64,000 bases of DNA. Origin: Apoderus coryli (lineage: Eukaryota; Arthropoda; Insecta; Coleoptera; Attelabidae). A program made the translations under genes and the position numbers. Location of the stretch: positions 12,524,001 to 12,588,000 of the forward strand of contig OU452210.1 of assembly GCA_911728435.2 (NCBI GenBank). Reading direction: 5' to 3'. Under the pieces are notes generated by a model. That model saw only the letters and a list, made by a program, of their open reading frames with translations, did no database searches and was not told the DNA's origin. Shown in pieces: positions 40,501 to 52,500 of the stretch. Numbering within the stretch: position 1 is the first letter of the stretch; every line of letters starts with the position of its first letter.

Positions 40501-43500
40501 GTGTATCTAGTTTTTCTGTATTTTTATTTTTAATTAATTGTTAAATTTGTTATTTTTATCTCACAAAATTATGCGTCAAAATAATGCGTATTTTGAATCT
40601 GCCTGTATTTTTAAAAATAACGATATAAATCAATTTGCAAAGTTAAATATTTTTTGTATCGTGTAAAGTAAACAAAAAATGTTCAATTATACAATTTTTC
40701 CGTACTGAATTCATCCATTGCGAGCTCTAGTTAAAACAATCAATTGTATTGAGCTTATTAACCATCATAAAATATGTTTTTATAACAAGTTGATTATTGA
40801 ATGTTATGAACAATTAAAAAACATAATTATAGTGAGTGTGTGACATAAAAAACATTTGGTATTATATATGGCATGACATTATTATTTGAGGCAGTGAAAG
40901 TTTTATTAATTCAAGCAGCCGGAGTAACATTTTTTTTTACTGGCCGACAAAATATAGTGGACAAATATTTTATCTTAATACGGTTACAAATTCGTTTAAG
41001 TAATTATTGTTGAAAATATATTATTTTATGATTTTTGTCTTACTTTTTTCAAGTATTTTAACAGTTCATTGTGTGCTTATCTTTAAACGAGATATTGTAA
41101 ACTAACGTGCGTTTATACATAATGATTGTTCAATTTGTAAGACCACTTCATAAATAGGTTTACAATCATCAAAGTTAGTGGTAATTAGATATCAATTACG
41201 ATATGAAATATTATATATTGCTAAAAAATATAAAGTATAACTCACACAACATTAATGTTATCGAGAGATGCAACTAATGTATTTCATCGTGACAAAAGAG
41301 GCGATTCCAAAAATAATGTTTGTACTTAAAAAGAATTTCTGTTTTTATAGAGAGTTCGCAAAGTTCCCAGAAAAGAAAAGACATTTGTAAAAGACGCTGG
41401 ATGATGTGTATAAAACAAACCGACTAAAAATATAATATCTTAGTTTGGATTGGACCTTCAATAAATTAATAATGACTGCTGAATCAGTACTGGCAGATTT
41501 TAAATAACATAGGATGAGATAACATTCTGCAAATTTGTCGTGGAACTTGTAAATTCATAAATTCTGCGAGGTATTTCAATTTTTAAACATAATAATTATT
41601 AAACAGTCATATCAATGAATCAATTTCATAATAAAATGTCAAATAACCAGACTGACCCACAAAGGCCATTATTAAAAAATCCTTATTGCATTGCAATGTT
41701 TGGAAAAAAATATATTTCTGATTATAGTAATAATTATTGTCCCCCTGCGTCCATTTAGGAACTTTTCGATTCAGTAATATTCTACCTTGCCGAAAAATTC
41801 GAGCCCATGACTTACAATGAAGATTTTAATTTTGTGCCAATCACACAGACATGGATATAAAGATATAGAGAATAAAAAAAATACGTTAATCAGTATCTAT
41901 AATAACAATAAAATATAATCACTTTTATGATTTTTATTATATATAATAATGTTGTGATATCAAGCATAACTAAAAAATTTTGATAGCAGTTTGAAGGATC
42001 TCCTCAAATGATAATCTAATTTTTAATTAGTATAAAATTGAACATTAATATCGATTAATTTGTACAAATTGTACATTTACCACTATTCAATATTGTAAAA
42101 TGATAAGTAAAATATATTTTGTTAAAGGCATCGTTTGAACAACTTGATACAGATCAACGTAATCGATTTTGTATCATATTATTATTATATTAATAATTGT
42201 TTTTATGAACAATTCTTAAAATAAATTCAAATATGACGAATAAAATGATAACAATAACAATGGTAATAGAAAAATAATGTCTAGTTCTTTAGGACACCAT
42301 AAGGAACTTAAAAACAAAACGATTGACTTTACCCATGCAGAAACCTCGTTCGATGGTTCCATCTAGATTCAAAACGACACTGAATTAATTTTTATCAAGC
42401 ATTCAAATATGTTTTTCCAGTTATTGATCCATATGTAGCAAATAAGGAGTAATATTTTGGGATAATAAAGCCAGACTGCATAAAGTTAATATGATTAGGG
42501 TTTGGGATATTCTTAAGCAAGTACCTTTGGACACAAAGAACATACTAAAAATTTAAATCATCTTAGCTGAAGTTCCTATATACGGGGTTTCACAACTGTG
42601 AGACTGCTTGTGCAGCGAAGTCTTTAAATTAAAATTAAAATTAACTGTTTTCGAAATTAAACTCAATAAATTAAAACTCGCGGGAAATCTACAGAGAAGA
42701 AGAATATGAAATACTAAAATTGGCGATCCCAAGCTCATTTGTGTTGTGTTTCCATTTTATAAAATTTTGAAAAAATATATCATGCCTATGTGTATAAAGC
42801 CTGTAAACAATATGTTACTGCTATCATCATCATCATCGTCGTTGTTATTAATTACATATCAATTAAGTGATTAATTTGGCTCTTTAGATCTCATAACATT
42901 ATGTCGTATTAATATTAGACTATAAGGATTAGTAGAAGTTATGTTAGTTAACGTAATAATATTATTTTGTTGTCTCTGGTTTACTTTTAAAATGATTAAT
43001 ATGTAATATATGACATCAAATTTAAAACATTATCTTATCTCGAAGAAACAACGTAAACGTTTTCATTGTTCCAGGATAATAAAATACAGTTCTTAATAAA
43101 GTAAACTAAACAAGTTCCACACAACTATTTTCATTTTGTTCCATATAATAATTATTATATTGTAACAGAAGAGTATGCTAAACTGAGTAAAATTTTATTA
43201 CTGAAAAATGAAAAAAATAACCGCTTAAATCAAATTATAAAAAATAACTGTGCCTATACACCTACATTAGGAGTAATTTGGTGCAAAAAATTTTAATTGT
43301 ATTATTTAAAATTTAAAGTTCAACCGGGTAATTTTAAATACCTAAATAAACTAAACTTCTGTCGACGTCAGTCAGTTTTATCAGTATATCTGTAATAAGA
43401 GCGTATTGAATGCTAAGAGTTTAATGTTCTTTTTGGGAGGGCCTGTTTTGTTTGTTGCAATTAAATTAAAAAATTCTCTATGTAAGTTGTATCATTATTT

Positions 43501-46500
43501 TAATTGAAAAATTGTCTAGTTTATTTTAAAACTCGGAAAAGCGTAATGAGTTAGAAAAACCTTCTACAGTGGTAATTTTTTCAAGGTTCACATACGAATC
43601 CAACAACACATATCTGCATTAATTTAATTTTTTGTTGTTATTCGTTTACACAGAAATGTTTACAAAATAAATTTTTAAATAAACATTTGATCATCTATAC
43701 CTTACATCTCCTTGTGATAATATTGAATACTGGCATTCTTCTAGCTGCTCTTGTACGGGATGTCATTCAACAAAACAAAGAATAGATCACACAAAACGTT
43801 TTTGTTGAATTTGTTTTAATCAAAGTTTTTTACAAAAAGGCATAATTCTAGTAATATTTATTTATTTACACTTCTTAATGTATACGTTTTGAATACTAAA
43901 TAATTAAAATTAATTGCACTTAATTGGTTAAAAGATAATAATACGGGTACCCTAATTATTGTTGATTTTTAAGTTTAATACTAAACTTAAACAAAAAAAA
44001 ATAGCCGCGTAACCGACAAGTAGGGTACCAATAGTAATACTGATAGAAGTTACTGAGACACTTGTTGAAATTGACATGCAGTGATCAAGATTAATGCGCG
44101 CGCACCACGTGCTGTGTGCTCTGTACCCAGAATTATGTATTCTTTAATAGTGCGTTATTCAACGCGCAAGTTTACAATCATTTTAGGAAACGTCGGAGAA
44201 AATTGATTCGCGTTATGTCAAGGTATTGATATTAGGTAACAAGATTGTTAAATCAGTTGAATTGTTTTATTTCTTGTTGGTTGTTTATTATTGAACTTCA
44301 TTTTTTTATTTATAGTATTTATTTACACATTACTAATATACAAGGTGCTCCGCATACTTTATACCTCTATCTGGATAAACGCCATTCACTTTAAATGAAA
44401 AATATTTTAAGAACTTTGACAGAATGTTTCCAATAATTTATATGGATAATATTCCACTCATAAACGAACATATGAATTATACAACAAAGTGTAAAAATAT
44501 CATTCAAACTGGGAAACCTCAGGAACACTCGAAGAAGCGTTATATTTTTGAGCCTTATAGACGCTATTTCGTAGATATGGAGAAAACCACGACATTAAAT
44601 TATCACCAAATCCATAGTGGCCAAGCTTCTGAAGAAACACCCCGGGAATCAACTTGTAAACAGCATTTAAAGAAATTGCCAAACTAACAACCTGGTCAAC
44701 AAGTTGAGAAACTTGTGGAGTAAACGTTGACCACCAAATTTCAGTCACGTAATTATTATCAGTTAGCGACTTTAATAGATTTAAAGTACTAAGTATATAC
44801 GAGGCACAGTCTTATTATTTATATCGGATGATACAAAATGACTTTAGGCTATATATTTAGGGGTATTTAAATTAATTTTCATCTGTTAATTGGATGCGAC
44901 CCGTAATATCAACATTTAATATAATAATTAATAATACCCTACTGTGTATAGATATAAGAATTACAATTTCTGTAGTAATAATACATATTTCTTCTTATAA
45001 AATCGATACATTGTTAGTTATTGTTTGATACATTCGAATCAAATAAACTGATTAACTGTTCATTTTACGTGCGGTTATTTTAATATTGTAAAACTTTAGG
45101 GTAATCGAATTTTGCATAAAACCCAATTTTGACAATAAGTAGTTTCTCAACAATATATTCATTAACATTCACTGTGGTTATTTCAATAAGAGGCAATTAT
45201 TTTGAAATAAACCTGAGCAGAATGTTTAATTTAAATAATGCGAATTCAACCTAGATGCCAATTTCCAAAACTCTAAATGTATAGTTTAAGGACGAAGACA
45301 ATGGAATAGGAATAACAAACATATTTAAAAGCTTGATTTTATTAAATTCCTGAGTACTCAAAATGGAAAAAAATATATATACCAGTAGAATATTTGGTAA
45401 ATAATAATGTAGCTGAAATAAATAATATATTAACGGAAATAACTAATTTTTTAGGGTCAATTTAATTGATTTTTCATGGTCACTCCAATTTTATAACGAT
45501 TAGTTTATTAAATTGCGCATAGCGGTTTCATAATTTTATTATTGTATATTTCTGAAATGATATTTTTTGTAAGAAAATATTGTAAATATTAAACATTTTA
45601 GTACCTAACTATAGTCAGCACTATACTAACCTATTCGTTATATTAGGAGCCTTCGTTATCATTCATTGAAATCAAGATAATTTATACACATTGTAACAAG
45701 ATAGGTATGTGACAAATATTCCAAACTACTACCGATAGTAGCGACATCAAACTTTAGGTTCCCATTTAAGGGATGATTCAAATATTTCGAATATCAAGCA
45801 GAAGATTTTTGATCTAGTCAGTTTCATAGGTTTATGAATTTCTTTGAATAGATATTTCTTATTAAAAATTTTTATTCATGTGTAATTAATTATTAAATAA
45901 CTAATGTAATTATGTATATACACCTGCATCTATTAGTTTATCTTGTAAACGTATTAAATCTAAGAAGAGGCGATTTTATATATATATATATTATTGAGAT
46001 CATTTTTTACGTATGTAACACCAAACAAAAGAGTAATTATAAATATTTAAAACTTATCTCCTCATTTACGTGAACGTATGATATAATTTATTGATTTTTT
46101 TTATTTATTGAGGCCGGTATTTACTTCTGATTACGATATAGATTTTATTTTACGTATGAATGTTTAATTTCGGTATTTAACCACAAATTTATTTATTTAT
46201 GAATATTTATTATATATACTGACATTTTAGGATTTTCACAAAATAATTTTGAAAACTATGTAACAATAAGTATAAAGTCATAATATGATCAACACTTGTC
46301 AGTAGGGGTTCGTGAGACCGAGAGCGGTAAAATATTTTCACTCTTTCTCGTATATTAACTAGTGCAACGTATTAAAAATAATTTATCACACGAAATAAAC
46401 ATTTTGTTGATGTGTGAAATCATAAATCAATAGGAATGAGAGGAGAATTTGTCAGTTTTAATATTTATATCTATTAATCCAACTTATACTATGGTTTGTC

Positions 46501-49500
46501 ATAAAGTAAAATAAAGGACCTATGTTTAATAGATGTGAAGTCGACACTAATAACAATTTAGGCAAAATTAACCGAAAGAAATTATGCCTTTAAAAATAGC
46601 AGTTGTATTAATTATTCCATTACTCGAAATTAGTAATTGCATCAACAAAACCAGTTTGATGCTGTTTAGATTAATGATTCGAATTGTTCTCGAATAGTTG
46701 CTCAGGAAGCAGCCCTTAAATAAAAAGGCATTACCTACAGTATATAGGGTTTTTATTTATTTATTAATTTATTCAAAAAGTTTAACTCAAAGGCTAATTA
46801 AGTTGTGCGTATACTTATACTAAAATAAGTACATCAAACCTTATTTATGGCTGAAATGCCAATGCAAATGAAGAGCCCATTCGAAAATAATAATAAAAGG
46901 TGTAAACCAGTCTACAGTAACTGCGAAAAAGTCTGCATCAAATAGTCATGAAATTCTAGTGACAATTATTGACAAGAGAAAATGCGATACATCAAATATA
47001 TAATATAATAATATATCGAATATATATAGTTCACTTGGAACGCTATAAAAAATAATTGCGAATATTCAACGGTTTTATTTTTGGTTGTGTGATTCTTAGT
47101 AATACTTAAATGAAATATTTTTTAAACCCTGTTACCTTGTAGCAAACAAAAAAGTGGTCTTAATAAAATGTTATATTTTCAACAAATTTTAGTTAATTTT
47201 TCTAATAAGATGCTGCAAATTTACCATGAAAAACTGACCCGCCCTAAGAAAAACTTGTAAAATTAATTAAAATTCTAGTTATTAATTAAAAATGAGATTA
47301 GATGTGTTGTAATTTTTTTTTAAACAGTAATTGTTATTATTTTCTTTGCTATTAAATAACAAGGTTTTCAAAAATATTTTATTAATTAATAAAACACCCT
47401 TACGAAGCAAACAACCAAAAGAAACGAGTAGAATATAGCCAATTATTTTTTATAGGTTCACTAGTAAACGCAATGTTTTTTAACCAAATGACCCCGCCCC
47501 CTTTTCCCCTTGGACTTTGATCGTCGACTTCTGGGACACCCTGTATAGACAACTTAATTTGTTTAATGTCACACCCTGTATATTATGCGCTAAAATAGAA
47601 CACCTTAATGTCTAATGTTAGTGATATTTTGGATGGGGTTGGCACAGACATGTTAGCTTAAATTATAAATAAATTGAAAAAATGTTTCATAGTGATATTA
47701 AAAGAGCCATGGAAAGAATTTTTTTATCTTATTATTTTATGCTAGCAGCGAAAAAAGAGACATGAATAATACACTACCAGTTCGAGAAACTAATTCCAAA
47801 ATGTAAAGCCTCCACATTGCAAAGGAAACGACTATATGTGTTTTTATTTTATGTTGTTATGACAAAGATTAAAAAAACTCTTTGGTTATAAGATGCTTTA
47901 TTAAATTGCTTTTTGATAAAAAAAAATAAAATAAATTCTTAAATAATGAAAAATTTATAATATAGCGAAAATATAACATTGCAACAAATTAAACTTAAAA
48001 ACTCTGCATTAGGTTATAAGTAGCAATAGCCAATAGTCCAAAAAAATTGTTAATATTTATTTATTATTATTATTAAATATTTTAACCTAAATTACTGCTC
48101 TCTAGTGGTAAAAACGATCTCTCATGTAAGTCAATAGTTGTACAGATTAAATTAAACGTTTAAACAAATTATTATTTCATATAGTAAATAAAAAAAATAT
48201 TGTGCAAGTGAAAGTTTGTTCACTGTATTATACGAGGGTGGTTTGACATGTCCGTGACTATTGTCCGACAGCAAGAAACCAATTACAGGACAAATTATCT
48301 TGATATAGAAAATTAAGTATTAACCATATACAAAAAATAATCATAATAGCATAAAAAAAGAAAAACAGCAACATCTTGATGATAACTACATATTAACAAT
48401 ATCAAATAATCCTTGAACATAGGTAAGAAAATAATATAATAATAATATATAAATAATAATAATTTATAAATACATCAACGATAACAAGCGGCACACAAAA
48501 TGAGACGATAAAACTATAAATTCCCCAAAATACACCCATCAAGCTGTTCCAGAGAATATCACAGTCAGAAGATATGTTATTGATTATAGAATAAAAAACA
48601 TTAACATTCTTAAAAGATTGGTTCGTTATCGAGATGGATAAAAAGAGAAGCTCTGGCGAGCGTTCATTCGGGGGATAAAAAAGTTAATTTTGCTTAATAA
48701 AGGGGGGCAATTTTATTATGAATTAAATTATATAAGAAATGTGCAGATGCCAACATTCTTCTCGATTCTAAGCTCGTTAAACTACACCTACTAAGATAAG
48801 ATCCATAATCAGTACCTCTTTCAGGGTAAATACCATCAATTTTATAAGTAATATACTTCAGAAATTTCCGCTGCAATTTTTCGATTGAAACTTATGTACT
48901 GAATATAGAGGACTCCAAACAGGACAACAGTACTCGCAAGTTTCGTGCAGACGTATAAGTTATATAAAGATAGTAACGAGTGAATCTTATTAAAATTTCT
49001 CCAGTTTCTGACAGCCTAACCCTTACTCGTCTCCAACGTCTTAGTACTGATGTGTTTAAGGATGACAAATTTTTGCACCGTTAAATTTAGCCTGCTCCGA
49101 CAGTTTACAAACCTAAAGAAATGGCTACGGTGGTAGAAGATTCGGGTCGAATGAAACAAACGCTTATTTTGAAGCCGTTGAGGAATGTTATTATTTAGAA
49201 AGAATACACAAATTAGAAACACGTTGGACTAAATGTATCGAGCTAAAATTGTGTAGAAAAATAAAATGTTTTTCTTTAGAAGTCACAGACTTATGAAACC
49301 ATCCTCGTATGTACGGTGTTAAATTTGTGCTATATCGGTGACGTACTTCATAAAATAGATAACTGTTTGCCTTGTGTCTGATAATTCGTTTATGTAATTG
49401 TTTTAACCAATAAATCATTTACACTTTAATAAATTAAAACACTACCTTGAACGTATGTTATACGTTAAACTGTAGTTCTGTATGTTTGGTTGCCTAAATT

Positions 49501-52500
49501 TTTGTGTTAAAACATCATTTTTTACTATAATTAGGTAGGTATGTTTCTGATTATTTTTCACATACAACATAATGAGATAACACAATTGTTTTTATTCATG
49601 CAACATGCAATTTGTAAAAAAATTAAGCAATAATTAGATGGCGCTTGTTGTTAATTTGTATTTATTTATATCCATAGGTTTACCTACTCAGATTGGTTCT
49701 TGTTTTTTACTAAATTTTAAACTGGTTATACCTACATGTTGATCATAAAAGAAAAAATGTTTGAAGAAATTGCGAACTTTCTGGAATAAATTCAATTAAA
49801 ATTCAGGTAATTAATTTGGTAAAAATGCTGAAACACGTCCAATGCCGCATTTTTTAACAGCTACTCCATTTATACAGGATGTCCTATTTAAGAGATATGA
49901 GGACATACATATTTTTAATATTATAATGTATATAGATGTATATTTACATTTTTGGATGCAGCGGAACATTCTAGACATATTTTATGCAGCAGGGCCTATG
50001 TCTAAAATGAAAGTTTAGCGAGAAATTTTCTATTGAATTCAATATTACATTCCATTTACAAGAATTTTTATTACAAAATGATATTAACAGCAAATATATT
50101 AAAAACTACTCTACTCTTGAGTCGACTAACTGCTCTCTTTTTCAAAATCCTTTTAATAAAGTGGGTTTATGAGGATTTTCTTCAACGTCTAAAATAATAT
50201 TTCATTTGTTGTCTTCTGAAATTGAAGGCCGACCAGAAGATCTCGTACGTGTCCCGTCTCTAAATTTTTTCTCAATTTTGCTTCCGGCAGAGATATTTGA
50301 ATGGTTGGATATTTCATATTGATTATTGCGCTAACTTCCCTATGATTCCTAGAACGATCTGCATATATCCTATAATTATTAATTTACACATCTATTCCCT
50401 GAGTTTATCAATTTAACCATTTTGTGTTTGGATTCTTGACTTTAGTTAATGCAAGAACAATGTTTAATAATTATCACCGGAAAATACTATTATTCAATCG
50501 AAAATTTCTCCTCTGCAACCAAAAATGTATTAATAGACAGGGTATTCAATTTAAAACATGTGAGTGTCCTCATATCTCTTAAATGGGACATTCTGTATAA
50601 ATGGCGTAGGTGTCAAAAAATGCGGAATTTGGTAAATGACTTAACGTGTTTCAGCATTTTTACCAAAATTAATTACCTGAATTTTAATTGAATTTATTGC
50701 AGACTTTTGAGCCTGACGGTATATGGTATAAAATGTTTAATATTTCCCCACAAAAAAAAATATATTGGTGTCAAATAATTATGGCGACAGCCCCTGCCTA
50801 TCCATTTTAAAATTTGTGTTTTAGTTATTTTAAAATATCGAAGAAACCCATCGCAAGTAGAATAACTTATTGTCAATCTGTAGTTTTTCCTATGAACAAT
50901 GTTCAATTTGGATCACCCTGTATATATCATAAAAAGTAAATTAATTAGCCAATGTGTAGAAATAGTTAAATGAAATTAGTTTATATGACACACATTATTA
51001 AAATTTAACTAAAACAGGAAATGTATTAATCTTTATTGAAGTTATCTTCAGCATATTTATTGTTTTTAATTTATAACTAATAAAAAAGTACCTAATAATG
51101 CTTTTGTTAGAAATATTTAAGACTGTTTTCGTAAGACAGTGGTGTATAATAATTAAATTAGTTACTTGGGGACGAATGAACAATTTTTTGTAAATTACAA
51201 TTTAAAAGAAAACTCGCTAAGATAAAGGTAAATGAATATTCTATCTATCTACCTTACTTGGCTAAAAAATGTCTGGTTATTTTGTATAGGTACTAATAAT
51301 TGTGTGAAAATACTAAACAGACTTACCTCCGAGGCACTAGTGGCTCCAGAACTGAGAGCAGGCGACATAGCCGGTATATCATAGTCTGGTGAAACCTGTT
51401 GTCGATAAGGTTGTGCTGAAAGACTTGTGGTAATTGGAATTTGGTTGACATTATTGGTAGTTCCAGGTGCACTATGTCTGTCCGCCGGATGAAGTCCAGT
51501 TTTCGTTTGGAAATTGTGTAGGAATGCAGCATTGGCTGGACTCTGGAACGATTCGCTCAGGTACTGTTTTACTTGACTTTTCTGTTTCTGTATGACGTGA
51601 TATTTGGTTGGGTTTTGTAGTTTGGTTTGAACTTGTAGTACTTGTGGTGGTACATCTACTGCTATACTATGAAATGGTACTTTCATTGGGGCGGGAGTCG
51701 GACGTTGTGTTTGCTCAATCTGTTGTTGTTGAGTTCGTTGCTGCTGGGCGTGCCGTTGTTGTTCTAGAATGGCATGATCCCTCATGAGTTGGAGTTTGAG
51801 TTGAGTGCGTGTTTGTGGTGTCGATGTTTTCAGATTGGGAGTGCTGAAGAAAGTCACAAATTTGATTGAGTACTATAATAAAAATATTCTTAATATACTT
51901 TTTGCACATTAAAAAAATATGTCGTGTACAAGGGACATTAAAATGTTGCTTTTTCAATAAACCGGCATTAGCAGCAAGACAAAATTAGTAGTTAGTAGCT
52001 GGGAAAGAGGATAGCTTCGCACACAGCCCTAACATATACGTTCGCCACACCAGGATAGCCATGAAAGAGAGAGAAAAGAAAGCGTAAAATCAAGTGAAAT
52101 TACAAGGAGACCTGAAGCAGATTTCGGTGATACCACTACCTAACAGTTTGATTGGGCCTAACAAGTTTCGTAAAATTCGAGATAACGTGCAAAATGAAAC
52201 TCATAAACGGCGTTCTGCAACAAGCGTCAAGCAAGAAGTGCAATCCATAGTCTAAAACGGTGAATATTAGTGAAATTAGTGTTAGAAAGTGTCTATACAA
52301 TTATATGAGAAAATTTTCTGTGGATTCCACGTCTGCTCACCGAAGCACAAACAATATCCATCCTCAAATAATTGTGCCAATCGCCAGGCTCTAATCTTAG
52401 CTTATCCAATGACAATGTGTGTGGAAAGTCTGCTGCGTTTGAGCAACCACTCTTTAGTCCATTTTCTGCCAAATCCACTGCCACTGCTAATAACAAACAC

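Larger units (their letters stand above)
21287..51326 (-). other. Mitf intron 2 (30 kb), a transposon graveyard
   Basis: The separately listed relics lie here: hammerhead-like motifs (23.3 and 27.9 kb), a mariner scrap (25.8 kb), inverted-repeat elements (29.2, 39.6 and 49.8 kb), a domain scrap (33.4 kb), LINE remnants (44.3 and 48.6 kb) and a mariner with a LINE insert (48.2-49.3 kb). Between them (about 21.3-25.7, 30-33.3, 33.8-39.5, 40.3-44.0 and 44.8-47.5 kb) I see only AT-rich DNA with short simple repeats, such as ATTA units at about 24533 and TA at about 45980. I found no further exon, but a very small one could be missed. Confidence 0.75.

Noticed and set aside
44080..44230. GC-richer patch with a GCGCGCGCACCACGTG run as an internal Mitf promoter
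   Set aside because: It has no exon, donor site or conserved peptide beside it; composition alone is too weak.
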